Shown: positions 8,350 through 18,083, numbered from the stretch's first letter. The stretch: 64,000 nucleotides of DNA from Pseudonocardia sediminis (GCF_004217185.1 NZ_SHKL01000001.1:5330001-5394000); one strand, 5' to 3'. Notes: generated from the letters alone by a model not told the origin. A program made the numbers and translations.

Positions 8350-9011
8350 GACGCCGTCCCTGCGGTGCGGCGTGTGCGGGCGGGCCGGTCCCACGGGGTC
8401 AGGGCGCGCCCGGCGAGGAGCAGCAGGCCGTCGACGACGATCGCCAGCAGGAGCACCAGCACGATGCCGGAGATCGTCTCCTGCGGGATCTCCCGCTGGA
8501 ACCCTTCGGTGAACATCTTGCCCAGGCCGCCGAAGCCGATCACCGAGCCGACGGTCACGAGGCTGATCGAGCTGACCGCGGCCACCCGCAGCCCGGCCAG
8601 GATGACCGGCACGGCCAGCGGCAGCTCGACGGTGAGGAAGCGCCGTCCCGGCCGGTAGCCCATCGCCGTGGCGGAGTTGACCACGGTCGACGGGATCGAG
8701 TTCAGCGCGTCGGCGACGGTGCGCACCAGCAGCGCCAGCACGTACACCGACAGCGCCACGATCACGTTGAGCGGGTCGAGGATCCGGGTGCCGATGATCG
8801 GCGGCAGGAACACGAACAGCGCCAGCGACGGCAGCGTGTAGAGGAACCCGGCGATGTTGAGCGTCAGCGAGCGGCCGATCCGGGTGCGGTTGGCCAGCCA
8901 GCCCAGCGGCACCGCGAGCACCAGCCCGATCAGCACCGGGACCAGCGAGAACACGATGTGCTGGCCGGTCAGCTCCAGCACCAGCGAGGAGTTGCGGAAG
9001 ACCCAGTCCAT
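8346..9011 (-). CDS. Osmoprotectant ABC transporter permease, first
   Basis: A 221-residue membrane protein starting MDWVFRNSSLVLELTGQHI. It contains about six helices and the permease loop VNSATAMGYRPGRRFLTVELPLAVPVILAGLR. It starts 6 bp after the ATPase gene and overlaps the second permease by four bases. The binding-protein-dependent transport inner-membrane family call is firm. The operon position and loop sequence fit OpuCB/OpuCD-type paired permeases. Confidence 0.9.
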   Translation of the reverse strand: MDWVFRNSSLVLELTGQHIVFSLVPVLIGLVLAVPLGWLANRTRIGRSLTLNIAGFLYTLPSLALFVFLPPIIGTRILDPLNVIVALSVYVLALLVRTVADALNSIPSTVVNSATAMGYRPGRRFLTVELPLAVPVILAGLRVAAVSSISLVTVGSVIGFGGLGKMFTEGFQREIPQETISGIVLVLLLAIVVDGLLLLAGRALTPWDRPARTRRTAGTAS

Positions 9012-9017
9012 GACCGG

Positions 9018-10103
9018 TCAGGCCGCCGGGTCGTGACGGCGGGCGTCGGGCAGGGCCGCGAGCACGTCGTCGGCGCTGATCGAGCCGGCGACCCGGCCGT
9101 CGGCGTCGACGGCCACCCCGCGCCCGGACGGCGACGACAGCGCGGCGTCCAGGGCGCCGCGCAGCGATCCGGACCCGACCTCGTAGAGCGACCCGCCGGG
9201 GACGACGTCACCCTCGCCGACCGGTCCCCCGGTGCCGCCCTCGAACCAGCCCAGCGGACGTCGTTCGGCGTCGAGCACGGCGTACCAGCCCTGCCCGGGG
9301 GCGTCGTCGCCCAGGGCCACGGTGTCGAGCTCGCGGATCGGGATCGTGTCCGAGGTCAGGAAGCCCAGGCCCCGGTAGCCGCGGTCGCGGCCGACGAAGT
9401 TGTCCACGAACTCGTCGACCGGGCGGGAGAGCAGCACGCCCGGCTCGTCGTACTGGGCCAGCTTCCCGCCGACCCGGAACACCGCGACCTTGTCGCCGAG
9501 CTTGATCGCCTCGTCGATGTCGTGGGTGACGAACACGATCGTCTTGCCCAGGTCGGACTGCAGGCGCAGCAGCTCGTCCTGCAGGCTCTCCCGGACCACC
9601 GGGTCGACGGCGCTGAACGGCTCGTCCATCAGCAGCACCGGCGGGTCCGCGGCGAGCGCGCGGGCCACCCCGACCCGCTGCTGCTGGCCGCCGGAGAGCT
9701 GGTTCGGGTACCGCTTGGCCATCGAGGGGTCGAGCCCGACGGTCTCCATCAGCTCCATCGCCCGGCGACGGCCGTCGCGCTTGCCCTGCCCGATCAGCAC
9801 CGGCACGGTCGCGATGTTGTCCACGATCGTGCGGTGCGGGAACAGGCCGGACTGCTGGATGACGTAGCCGATCCCCCGGCGCAGCTCGGCCGGGTCGCCG
9901 GCGAGCACGTCCTCGCCGTCCACCCGCAGCTCCCCGGAGGTCGGCTCGACCATCCGGTTGATCATGCGGACGGACGTGGTCTTTCCACAGCCGGACGGTC
10001 CGACGAAGACGGTGATCTTCCCCTGCTCGGCGACGAGATCCAGCTCGTCGACGGCGACCGTGCCGTCCGGGAACCGCTTCGTCACGCCCCGGAACTCGAT
10101 CAT
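9018..10103 (-). CDS. Osmoprotectant ABC transporter ATPase with C-terminal CBS-like region
   Basis: A 361-residue ProV/OpuCA-type ATPase. Walker A is GPSGCGKTTS, the signature LSGGQQQRVGVARAL, Walker B VLLMDEPFSAVDP, and the H-loop FVTHDIDEA. The last ~110 residues resemble CBS repeats, including GRGVAVDADGRVAGSISADDVL, which in OpuA-type systems sense ionic strength. The ATG at 10103 (MIEFRGVTKRF) begins just before the ATPase fold; the longer frame to 10157 is rejected. It is the first gene of the operon. The upstream gap to the divergent acyl-CoA dehydrogenase (146 bp) holds the promoters of both. Confidence 0.92.
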   Translation of the reverse strand: MIEFRGVTKRFPDGTVAVDELDLVAEQGKITVFVGPSGCGKTTSVRMINRMVEPTSGELRVDGEDVLAGDPAELRRGIGYVIQQSGLFPHRTIVDNIATVPVLIGQGKRDGRRRAMELMETVGLDPSMAKRYPNQLSGGQQQRVGVARALAADPPVLLMDEPFSAVDPVVRESLQDELLRLQSDLGKTIVFVTHDIDEAIKLGDKVAVFRVGGKLAQYDEPGVLLSRPVDEFVDNFVGRDRGYRGLGFLTSDTIPIRELDTVALGDDAPGQGWYAVLDAERRPLGWFEGGTGGPVGEGDVVPGGSLYEVGSGSLRGALDAALSSPSGRGVAVDADGRVAGSISADDVLAALPDARRHDPAA

Positions 10104-10249
10104 CCGGGCAACCCCCGTCGCCACGGCGGCCGCTGATCGGCCGCTCGGTCGGCCCACGCTAACCCGACCGGGCGATCCTCGCGCGCGTGTGACCGACGAG
10201 CCCCCGGTCAGACCGTGCGGTCCCGCCCGGCCGAGACGACAGTGAGGAC

Positions 10250-11479
10250 ATGCCGAAAGAGCACTCCGTCCTGCCCCGTCCCCGCCTGGACCTGGATCCG
10301 GACGCCCCGCACGTCGCGGACTACTTCCACTACGCCGACCTGCTCACCGACGACGAGCGGGCGCAGCTGCGGCGGGTCCGGGAGTTCCTGGCGGCCGAGG
10401 TGGCACCGGTGGTCGACGAGGCCTGGCAGCGCGACGAGTTCCCGCAGCAGCTGATCAAGGGCTTCGCCGCGCTCGACCTGGCCGGCGCCGGCTACGCCGA
10501 CCCGCCCGCACGCCGGCTGTTCCTGGGCTTCCTGCACGCCGAGATCTGCCGGATCGACCCGTCGGTGAACAGCTTCTACGGCGTGCACACGGGCCTGGCC
10601 ATGGGCTCGATCTTCGCCGGCGGCACGCCGGAACAGCGCGAGCGCTGGCTCCCGCCGATGGCGCGGATGGAACAGATCGGCGCGTTCGGGCTCACCGAGC
10701 CGCACGGCGGCAGCGACGTCGCCGGCGGTATGGAGACCACGGCCACCCGTGACGGCGACGAGTGGGTCCTGGACGGGGAGAAGCGCTGGATCGGCAACGC
10801 CACGTTCGCCGATCTGATCGTGATCTGGGCGCGGGACACCGACCCCGAGGCGAAGGGCGCGGTGCGCGGGTTCGTGGTCGAGCGCGGCACCCCCGGCCTG
10901 ACCACCACCAAGATCGAGGGCAAGACGTCGCTGCGGATCGTGCAGAGCGCCGACATCCTGCTCGACCAGGTCCGGGTCCCGGAGTCGCACCGGCTCTCCG
11001 GGGGCACGGGCACGTTCGCCGACGCCGGCACCGTCCTGCAGCGCACCCGGGCCAACGCGTCGTGGGGCGCGGTCGGGGTGCAGATGGCCGCCTACGAGCT
11101 GGCACTGTCCTACTCGAAGGAGCGCGAGCAGTTCGGACGCCCGATCGCCGGGTTCCAGCTGATGCAGGACCTGCTGGTCAAGATGCTGGGCAACGTGTCG
11201 GCCTCGCTCGGCATGGCGGTGCGCAACTCCCAGCTGCTCGACGAGGGCCGCGGCTCGGACGCACACTCGTCGCTGGTCAAGGAGTTCTGCGCGAGCCGGA
11301 TGCGCGAGACGGTCGCCTGGTCGCGTCAGCTCGTCGGCGGCAACGGCGTGATCGTGGCCAACGGCATCGCCCGCTACTTCTCCGACGCCGAGGCGATGTT
11401 CTCGTTCGAGGGCACCCGGGAGATGAACACGCTGATCGTCGGCAAGAACGTGACCGGGCACAGCGCGTTCGTCCGCTGA
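10250..11479 (+). CDS. Acyl-CoA dehydrogenase (glutaryl-CoA dehydrogenase-like)
   Basis: A 409-residue flavoprotein of the acyl-CoA dehydrogenase family. FAD-binding and substrate loops are visible in GAFGLTEPHGGSDVAGGMET and WVLDGEKRWIGNATFADL. Near the C-terminus, FSFEGTREMNTLIVGKNVTG holds the expected catalytic Glu and resembles the glutaryl-CoA dehydrogenase end motif. It should oxidise an acyl-CoA at the alpha-beta position and pass electrons to ETF. The exact acyl chain cannot be read. It is divergent from the osmoprotectant operon and convergent with the regulator at 11490. Confidence 0.88.
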   Translation: MPKEHSVLPRPRLDLDPDAPHVADYFHYADLLTDDERAQLRRVREFLAAEVAPVVDEAWQRDEFPQQLIKGFAALDLAGAGYADPPARRLFLGFLHAEICRIDPSVNSFYGVHTGLAMGSIFAGGTPEQRERWLPPMARMEQIGAFGLTEPHGGSDVAGGMETTATRDGDEWVLDGEKRWIGNATFADLIVIWARDTDPEAKGAVRGFVVERGTPGLTTTKIEGKTSLRIVQSADILLDQVRVPESHRLSGGTGTFADAGTVLQRTRANASWGAVGVQMAAYELALSYSKEREQFGRPIAGFQLMQDLLVKMLGNVSASLGMAVRNSQLLDEGRGSDAHSSLVKEFCASRMRETVAWSRQLVGGNGVIVANGIARYFSDAEAMFSFEGTREMNTLIVGKNVTGHSAFVR

Positions 11480-11489
11480 GCCGATCGCT

Positions 11490-12308
11490 CTACCCGGGAC
11501 CCAAGCGGTTCAACGCCGCCCGGCTCCCGTCGTCGGCGCCACGATGGACCACCACGACCTGGTCCGGGTCGCCGAGCGGCACGAGCACCTCGAAATCGGT
11601 CGCGATCACGCCGTGATCGGGATGGCGCACGACCTTGCGGCCTCGACCGGTGAGCGTGACGGCCGGCTCGGACCACCACCGTGCGACGTCCTCGTCGCCG
11701 GCGATGCACTCTGCGATGAGGTCGTCGAGGGTCTGGTCGTCGGGGTGCGCGGCCCACGCCGTACGCAGGTGGGCGACCCCGTCCCGGACGACGGCCTCGC
11801 GATCGAGGTGGGACTCACGCATTCGGGGGTCCAACAAGCACAGCCGGATCGCGTTGCGCTGTAACGGAGGCAGCGTGTCGAAGTCCAGCATCAACCCGGC
11901 CATCTCGAGGTTCCACGCGAGGATGTCGTAGCGGTGGTTCAGCAGCATGGCCGGGCGGGGTGAGAGATCGGCGACGAGCTGCGCCAGCGGCGGCGCGGCG
12001 ACGGTGGCGGGCTCGTCGGCGGTGCGTGGACGCCGCCCGGCCAGGCCGAAGAGATAGGCACGCTCGTCGGGGGCCAGTCGCAGTGCGGCGGCCAGAGCCT
12101 CCGCCACGTCGGCCGACGGGCGCGGCCCCCGGGCCTGCTCCAGCCGCATGACGTAGTCGGTGCTGATCCCGGCCAGCTCGGCGACCTCCTCCCGGCGCAG
12201 CCCCGGCGTCCTGCGGGCTCCCCGACGCAACGGCAGGCCGAGATCCCGGGGATCGAGGCTCTCGCGTCGCGACCGCAGGAACACGGCCAGCTCCCGCGTC
12301 GCGTCCAC
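11490..12308 (-). CDS. XRE-family regulator with MmyB-like ligand domain
   Basis: A 272-residue regulator. The N-terminal HTH (about residues 5-75) contains RRTPGLRREEVAELAGISTDYVMRLE, standard for this family. The C-terminal ligand-binding half begins near LLNHRYDILAWN and includes DPRMRE and the segment ending VIATDFEVLVPLGDPDQVVVVH. The GTG at 12308 (VDATRELAVFLRSRRE) aligns with the usual family start; upstream sequence in the same frame lacks this character, and no strong ribosome site is seen. It is divergent from the aldo-keto reductase gene, with a dyad between them, so it likely controls that gene. Confidence 0.82.
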   Translation of the reverse strand: MDATRELAVFLRSRRESLDPRDLGLPLRRGARRTPGLRREEVAELAGISTDYVMRLEQARGPRPSADVAEALAAALRLAPDERAYLFGLAGRRPRTADEPATVAAPPLAQLVADLSPRPAMLLNHRYDILAWNLEMAGLMLDFDTLPPLQRNAIRLCLLDPRMRESHLDREAVVRDGVAHLRTAWAAHPDDQTLDDLIAECIAGDEDVARWWSEPAVTLTGRGRKVVRHPDHGVIATDFEVLVPLGDPDQVVVVHRGADDGSRAALNRLGPG

Positions 12309-12439
12309 GGTGCCGGTGATCACGAACGGTGCAACCGGGTCGATAGGACCGCTATTCCTAGGAAACCGGCTCCGTTGTCCGTGCCCTGCGGCGGTCACAT
12401 CCTGGCGGTCGACGTCGATCGCGATCGCAGGAGGACACC
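12309..12439. promoter_or_regulatory. Divergent promoter region with TAGGA/TCCTA dyad
   Basis: The 131-bp gap between the MmyB-type regulator and the aldo-keto reductase has an inverted repeat, TAGGA (12344-12348) and TCCTA (12356-12360), within an AT-richer patch. It is a plausible operator for the regulator. The reductase has its own ribosome site AGGAGG at about 12429-12434. Confidence 0.45.
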
Positions 12440-13510
12440 ATGTCAACGACCCTCGACACCTACCGGCTGTTGGGGCGATCCGGGCTGCGGGTCTCCCCGC
12501 TGGCGCTGGGTACGGCCACGTTCGGCACCGAGTGGGGGTGGGGCGCGGAGAAGGAACAGGCGCGAGCCCTGTTCGACACCTATGTCGAGCACGGCGGCAA
12601 CTTCGTCGACACCGCCTCCACCTACACCGACGGCAGCTCCGAGCGGCTGCTGGGCGAGTTCATCCGCGAGCACCGCGAGCGGTTGGTCGTGGCGACGAAG
12701 TACACGACCCTGCGCACGGCGGGGGACCCGAACTCCGGTGGCCCGCACCGCAAGAGCCTGTTCGCCTCGGTCGAGGCCAGCCTGCGTCGGCTGGGCACCG
12801 ACGTCATCGATCTGCTGTACCTGCACGTCTGGGACTTCACGACACCGGTCGAGGAGATCCTGCGCGGCCTGGACGACCTGGTCCGGCAGGGCAAGGTCCA
12901 CTACGTGGCGATGTCCAACGTCCCGGCCTGGGAGATCTCACGCATGCAGGCGATCGCCGACCTGCGCGGCTGGACCCCGCTGGTCGCGCTGCAGCCCGAG
13001 TACAGCCTGATCAACCGCGCCGCCGAACGCGACCTGATCCCGATGGCACGGGAGATGGGGTTGGGGGTCACTCCGTTCTCTCCGGTCGGCGGCGGCGTGC
13101 TCGCCGGCAGGTACACCCGCGCCGACCTCGCCGGGGCCGCCGGCACCAGGCCGGGTGAGAGCAACCGGAAGACGTTCAACGCGGGCCTCGGCATGGTCAC
13201 CGAGCGCACCCTCACGATCGCCGACGTCGTCGGGGACATCGCCTCCGAGACGGATCGGACGCCCGCCCAGATCGCGCTGGCCTGGGTACTGGACAACCCC
13301 GGTGTGACGGCTCCGGTCATCGGCGCTCGAACCGCCGAGCAGCTGCTGGGGAACCTCGGAGCGCTGGACGTCGACCTCACCGCCGAGCAGCTCGCCCGTC
13401 TCGACTCCGTCAGCGCGATCGACCTCGGGTACCCGCACGATCTGCTCGCCGGCGACCACGCCCGCGCCGTGTCCGCGGGTGACCTCACGATCGAGAGGCA
13501 CCGCCGATGA
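12440..13510 (+). CDS. Aldo/keto reductase
   Basis: A 356-residue (alpha/beta)8-barrel oxidoreductase. Motifs in order: LGRSGLRVSPLALGTATFG, FVDTASTYTDGSSERLLG (catalytic Asp and Tyr region), VVATKYT (Lys), DLLYLHVWD (His) and the NADPH-site segment GVTAPVIGARTAEQLLGNL near the C-terminus. An AGGAGG precedes the ATG. The subfamily matches YajO/YhdN-like proteins that reduce small aldehydes; no substrate can be named. It is divergent from the MmyB-type regulator, a pairing typical of NADPH oxidoreductases under ligand control. Confidence 0.9.
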   Translation: MSTTLDTYRLLGRSGLRVSPLALGTATFGTEWGWGAEKEQARALFDTYVEHGGNFVDTASTYTDGSSERLLGEFIREHRERLVVATKYTTLRTAGDPNSGGPHRKSLFASVEASLRRLGTDVIDLLYLHVWDFTTPVEEILRGLDDLVRQGKVHYVAMSNVPAWEISRMQAIADLRGWTPLVALQPEYSLINRAAERDLIPMAREMGLGVTPFSPVGGGVLAGRYTRADLAGAAGTRPGESNRKTFNAGLGMVTERTLTIADVVGDIASETDRTPAQIALAWVLDNPGVTAPVIGARTAEQLLGNLGALDVDLTAEQLARLDSVSAIDLGYPHDLLAGDHARAVSAGDLTIERHRR

Positions 13511-13716
13511 ACGCGGACGCCGGGGAACGATCGTTCACCGCGGAACAAGGTGACCGGGTGTTCGCGCCGCCGGGACCTGTTCCACCACGTCGAGAACGCA
13601 TCGGCGACCGAACCGCTCGATCTCGTGATGGTGTCCACCAAACCAGGGTTCCGAGGACGAAGAACGCGAGCACCGGCTGAACCCGGATCCACACGGACGG
13701 GTCCGTCCGGGGACCG

Positions 13717-16374
13717 TCACCATTGTCCGGGTGCGCCCGGTCGCGGAGCGTCCGGCGGTCCGCCGGCGGCCGTCGCCGGTGTCGGCAGGCCGCCGCCGCG
13801 CAGGATCCGGTGCAGCTCGTCCGGGCGCAGCGAGCGGGCGAACAACCAGCCCTGGAACGCGTTGACCCCGAGGCCGCGCAGCACGTGGAACTGCTCCGCG
13901 GTCTCCACCCCCTCGGCGACGGTGCCGCGGCCCATCGCCCGCGCCACCTCGACGACGGCGCGGGCCAGCGCGAAGTCCGCGGGGTCGGTGCCGACGCCGG
14001 TGACGAACGCGCGGTCGACCTTCACCGTCTGCGCCGGGAGCTCCTTGAGCCGCGCCAGCGACGAGTAGCCGGTCCCGAAGTCGTCGACGGCGAAGCGGAC
14101 GCCGCGGCGGACGAGCTCGCTCATCGCGTCCAGGGCGGGCTGGGGCAGCGAGACCAGGCTGGTCTCCACCAGCTCCAGCACCAGCTGGTCCCAGCCCAGC
14201 CCGGAGCCGGTCACGGTCGAGGTGACGACGTCGAGGAAGTCCGGGTCGGCCGGCAGCAGGCCGGCCAGGTTGACCGCCACCGAGATCTGCTGGCCGAACC
14301 GCGGCCAGCTCGCGGCCTCGGTCGCGGCGGTGCGCAGGACCCAGATGTCGAGGTCGCGCTGCAGCCCACCGCGCTGGGCGACCGGCAGGAACTGCCCCGG
14401 CGTGACCTCGCCGTGCACCGGGTGCGACCAGCGCAGCAGCGCCTCGGCCGAGAGGACCGTGCCGTCCGGGCCGACGACCGGCTGGTACTCCAGTCGCAGG
14501 CCGTCGTTCTCGATCGCGGCGCGGAGCTCGGCCTCCATCTCCAGCTGGCGGGTGGCCGCGTCGCCGCTGCGCGCATCGGCCACCGCGACGGCGCCGCGGC
14601 CGCGCTTCTTCGCGTCGCGCATCGCGACCTCGGCGTAGCGCAGCAGGTCGGCCCCGCGGGGGGCCTCGGCGGAGCCGGTCCCGGCCCGCAGGACGTCCGG
14701 TGTGGCGATCCCGACCGAGGCCGTCATCGCGACCGGCCGGTTGTGCACGGAGACGCTGCCGCGCAACAGCTCCGCGACCATGCCGGCGAGCCGCGCGGCG
14801 CCGCCGACCTCGGTGACGTCGGCGCAGACCACCGCGAACTCGTCGGCGGACAGGCGCGAGGCGGTGCAGGACACCGGGAGCTCGCGCTGCAGCCGGGCGC
14901 CGAGCTCGACCAGCAGCGCGTCGCCGACGTCGTGCCCGAGGGAGGTGTTGACGCGGGCGAAGTCGTCGACGTCGCCGACGACCAGGGCGACGCGGTCCGC
15001 ACCGGGCCCGGACAGCAGACGGTCGGCGTGCGCGAGCGCGGCGGCGCGGTTCGGCAGCCGGGTCAGCGCGTCCACGGTGTCGGCGTCGCGCAGCACGCCG
15101 GCGGCCCGGTTCCGCTCGCCGACGTCGGTGCAGACCAGCAGCCAGAACGGGCGTCCGTCGTCGGCCGGGGAGGCGTTGACGACGATCTCGGTGTCGACCC
15201 GGGTGCCGTCGGCGCGCAGCAGCGCGAGCGAGTCGATCCGGTAGTTGGGCTGCGGGTCCGACGGGTCGCGCAGCCAGTCCGGCAGCTCCGACGACGTCCG
15301 CTGCGGGTCCGCGGTCAGGCTGCGGGCGGGTACCCCGCGCAGCGTCTCCAGGTCGGCGTCGAGAAGCGCGCACATGGCCGGGTTGGCGTCGACGACCCGG
15401 CCGCGGTCGTCGAGCATCGCGACACCGGTGGTGATGGTGGCGACGAGGTCGGCGAAGCGCTGCCCGGCCCGCTGGGCCCGGTGCTCGGCGCGGCGGCGGT
15501 CGGTGACGTCGGCGACGGTGCCGATCAGCCGCAGCGGCCCGCCCCCGGCGGTGCGCTCGATCCGGGTCCGGCAGCTCAGCACCGGTGCGCCCGGGCCGTC
15601 GCCCGCGGGGCGGAGCTCGGCGGAGTGCGTGCCGGTGTCCGCGGCACCCCCGGGGTCGCCGGTCCCCGACGGCGAGTCGCGGCGCAGCAGCCGGCAGACG
15701 CGCTCGACCTGCTCGCCCTCGATCGGGCCCTCCGGCCCGTCCGGGCGGACCTCGAGCGAGCGGTAGAGCTCGACCAGGCCCTCGCTGCGGGTCAGCGTCC
15801 CGGCGTTGAGGTCGAACGTCCAGGTCCCGGACCGGGTGGCGCGCTCCAGGTCCAGGGCGGGCGCCTCGTCGGACGGCGCGGTCTCGGCCTCCGGGAACGG
15901 GACCAGCACGACGGCCGTGCGCTCACCGGGCTGCGCCCATCGCACGACCCGCACCCGCGCGAGCTGACGGTCGGCGCGGACCAGCCGGGCGTCGGAGTCG
16001 GGACCGACCAGGAGCTGCGGCAGCCGCATCCCGGTGGGGTCCGCGGACCCGGCCAGGCGGCGCAGGGCCGGGTTCGTGCGCAGGACGGTGCCGGAGCGGT
16101 CGCAGAGCATCGTCGGGGCGTGCGGGAGGACGACGTCGGAGATGTCCGGCACCACGATCGGCGGGAGCGCCGGCTCCTCCTCGTCCGCGAACGGCGCGGG
16201 CCGCCGGGTGTCGGTGAAGGCGCGGGCGAGATCGCCGGCGAATCCCGAACCGGCCGGACGGTCGCCGTCGCCGGGTCGCCGCATCTCGGCTCCCATCACC
16301 GTTCCCGAGCGCGGTACGGCCCCGCCCGGGTTACCGGACGAGCGGTCGCCCCCGCGTGGTTCCAGGTCGCCCAC
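13717..16374 (-). CDS. PAS-PAS-GGDEF-EAL cyclic-di-GMP protein
   Basis: An 885-residue soluble protein. Two PAS-like sensor regions (about 80-140 and 325-450) precede a GGDEF domain in which the active-site motif reads SADEF (RLSADEFAVV), so cyclase activity is doubtful. The EAL domain looks complete: EALLRW, VAVNLAG, LELVETS, DDFGTGYSS, KVDRAF and AEGVET. The best reading is a c-di-GMP phosphodiesterase whose degenerate GGDEF may sense nucleotide. The GTG at 16374 has GGAGG upstream. No transmembrane helices are seen. It is convergent with the aldo-keto reductase; the 206-bp gap (13511-13716) holds no gene. Confidence 0.88.
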   Translation of the reverse strand: MGDLEPRGGDRSSGNPGGAVPRSGTVMGAEMRRPGDGDRPAGSGFAGDLARAFTDTRRPAPFADEEEPALPPIVVPDISDVVLPHAPTMLCDRSGTVLRTNPALRRLAGSADPTGMRLPQLLVGPDSDARLVRADRQLARVRVVRWAQPGERTAVVLVPFPEAETAPSDEAPALDLERATRSGTWTFDLNAGTLTRSEGLVELYRSLEVRPDGPEGPIEGEQVERVCRLLRRDSPSGTGDPGGAADTGTHSAELRPAGDGPGAPVLSCRTRIERTAGGGPLRLIGTVADVTDRRRAEHRAQRAGQRFADLVATITTGVAMLDDRGRVVDANPAMCALLDADLETLRGVPARSLTADPQRTSSELPDWLRDPSDPQPNYRIDSLALLRADGTRVDTEIVVNASPADDGRPFWLLVCTDVGERNRAAGVLRDADTVDALTRLPNRAAALAHADRLLSGPGADRVALVVGDVDDFARVNTSLGHDVGDALLVELGARLQRELPVSCTASRLSADEFAVVCADVTEVGGAARLAGMVAELLRGSVSVHNRPVAMTASVGIATPDVLRAGTGSAEAPRGADLLRYAEVAMRDAKKRGRGAVAVADARSGDAATRQLEMEAELRAAIENDGLRLEYQPVVGPDGTVLSAEALLRWSHPVHGEVTPGQFLPVAQRGGLQRDLDIWVLRTAATEAASWPRFGQQISVAVNLAGLLPADPDFLDVVTSTVTGSGLGWDQLVLELVETSLVSLPQPALDAMSELVRRGVRFAVDDFGTGYSSLARLKELPAQTVKVDRAFVTGVGTDPADFALARAVVEVARAMGRGTVAEGVETAEQFHVLRGLGVNAFQGWLFARSLRPDELHRILRGGGLPTPATAAGGPPDAPRPGAPGQW

Positions 16375-16653
16375 GCCCGCCTCCGTTCTGATCGACTCCG
16401 TGCATCAGAACCAACGAGCCACCGGCCCGGGCGATCCGCCCAGGTAGCCCGATCGAGCCAGGCTACACAGGGCGTGATGGGCCTGTTCAGCCTAACGGAC
16501 GATCTGCCGTTTGCGAATACTCGGCGGTAATCGAAGATCCACGCGCCGAAGGGTCACCGACTGTCGCCCAGTGGCCACTATGGAGTTGACCGACAGCGAC
16601 TGCCGTTCACCGAAGGCTGCTCTGCGTTTCGGCGCATACACGGAACGTGATCA
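16375..16653. other. Intergenic region with no recognised gene
   Basis: The 279 bp between the start of the GGDEF-EAL gene and the stop of the malic enzyme gene. It is less GC-rich than its surroundings (for example around 16490-16560) and should hold the promoter for the GGDEF-EAL gene. I see no coding frame or stable hairpin that I can support. Confidence 0.4.
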
Positions 16654-17829
16654 TCATTCCGGCGTGTCGGCGGCGTGTGCGACGGCGGCGGAGACCGCCG
16701 GGGCGACCCGCGGGTCGAACGGGCTCGGCACGATCCGGTCCGTCGCGAGGTCGTCGGCGGCCACCGAGAAGATCGCCTCCGCGGCGGCGAGCTTCATCCG
16801 CTCGGTGATCCGGCGGGCACCGGCGTCCAGCGCTCCGCGGAAGACACCCGGGAACGCCAGCACGTTGTTGATCTGGTTCGGGAAGTCGCTGCGTCCGGTC
16901 GCGACGATCGAGGCGTGCCGCGCGGCGACGTCCGGGTGCACCTCGGGGTCCGGGTTGGACAGCGCGAACACCATCGCCTCCGGAGCCATGGTGGACAGGA
17001 TCTCTTCGGGCAGCGTCGCGCTGGACAGACCGACGAACACGTCCGCGCCGGCCATCGCCTCGCCCACGCCACCGGTGACCCCGCGCGGGTTGGTGACGGC
17101 GGCGAGATCGGCCTTCACCCCGCCGCGCCCGGCGTCGACGATGCCGCGCGAGTCGAGCAGCACGATGTCGGTCGCGCCGGCGGCGAGCAGGATGCGGGTG
17201 CAGGCCACCCCGGCCGCCCCGGCCCCGGACACGACGATCCGCAGACCGGACAGCGGCCGGTTCTGCACCGCGCAGGCCCCGCGCAGGGCGGCCAGCAGCA
17301 CGATCGCGGTGCCGTGCTGGTCGTCGTGCATGACCGGGCAGTCCAGCGCCTCGATCAGCCGGCGCTCCAGCTCGAAGCAGCGCGGCGCCGACACGTCCTC
17401 GAGGTTGACCGCGCCGAACGTGGGCCGCATCCGCACCATCGTCTCGACGATCTCGTCGACGTCGGTGGTGTCGAGCACGACCGGGATCGAGTCCAGCCCG
17501 GCGAAGGACTTGAACAGCGCCGACTTGCCCTCCATCACCGGCAGCGCCGCCCGCGGGCCGATGTCGCCGAGGCCGAGCACCGCGGTGCCGTCGCTGACGA
17601 CCGCGACGAGCCGGTTGGACCAGGTGTAGCGGGCGGCCAGCGACGGGTCGGCGGCGATCGCGCGGCTGACGTCGGCGACACCGGGGGTGTAGGCGATGGC
17701 GAGGTCGCGGGCGTTGCCCAGCGGGGCGGTCAGGCCGGTGCTGAGCTTGCCGCCCTCGTGCGCACCGAAGACCTCGTCGCGGGTCGGGACGGTCGTCGCA
17801 CGGGTCTCGGTCTGGTCGGCAAGGGTCAT
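16654..17829 (-). CDS. NAD(P)-dependent malic enzyme
   Basis: A 391-residue enzyme that decarboxylates malate to pyruvate. Motifs: LAIAYTPGVADVSRAIAADP, LGLGDIGPRAALPVMEGKS, and VMHDDQHGTAIV in the metal/malate site, then the dinucleotide-binding stretch VVSGAGAAGVACTRILL. FALSNPDPEVHPD and GRSDFPNQINNVLAFPG complete the family pattern. It lacks the phosphotransacetylase-like domain of longer MaeB proteins. A GAGGAG lies upstream of the ATG. It appears monocistronic. Cofactor preference cannot be told from the sequence. Confidence 0.93.
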   Translation of the reverse strand: MTLADQTETRATTVPTRDEVFGAHEGGKLSTGLTAPLGNARDLAIAYTPGVADVSRAIAADPSLAARYTWSNRLVAVVSDGTAVLGLGDIGPRAALPVMEGKSALFKSFAGLDSIPVVLDTTDVDEIVETMVRMRPTFGAVNLEDVSAPRCFELERRLIEALDCPVMHDDQHGTAIVLLAALRGACAVQNRPLSGLRIVVSGAGAAGVACTRILLAAGATDIVLLDSRGIVDAGRGGVKADLAAVTNPRGVTGGVGEAMAGADVFVGLSSATLPEEILSTMAPEAMVFALSNPDPEVHPDVAARHASIVATGRSDFPNQINNVLAFPGVFRGALDAGARRITERMKLAAAEAIFSVAADDLATDRIVPSPFDPRVAPAVSAAVAHAADTPE

Positions 17830-18035
17830 GACGGGGGCTCCTCACGGATGGGCGATGCGGGGCACGCCGGAGGCGCGCCACCTGCCGTTGCACCGGAGGT
17901 CGCGGGTGTCGTCAACCAGTTCGCGGTGCCGGACGGCCACCACGGGAGTCCACGCAGGATGCGGCGGGACGTCCCGGGACTCGGCTGTCGGGTACGCGAT
18001 GGATCGTAACCGGAGCGGCCCCCGCCCACGCCCGG

Positions 18036-18058
18036 GTGCCGCACGTGTCGTGCGGCAC
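18036..18058 (-). terminator. Hairpin downstream of the S1 protease gene
   Basis: GTGCCGCAC and GTGCGGCAC form a perfect 9-bp stem with a 5-nt loop, 25 bp past the protease stop on the minus strand. No T-run follows, as is common in high-GC actinobacteria. Confidence 0.55.
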
Positions 18059-18083
18059 ACACACGCCGGTCAGCGCAGAGGGA

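Noticed and set aside
13723..16530. A 935-codon plus-strand frame
   Set aside because: It is the mirror of the GGDEF-EAL gene, which has full domain motifs on the minus strand.
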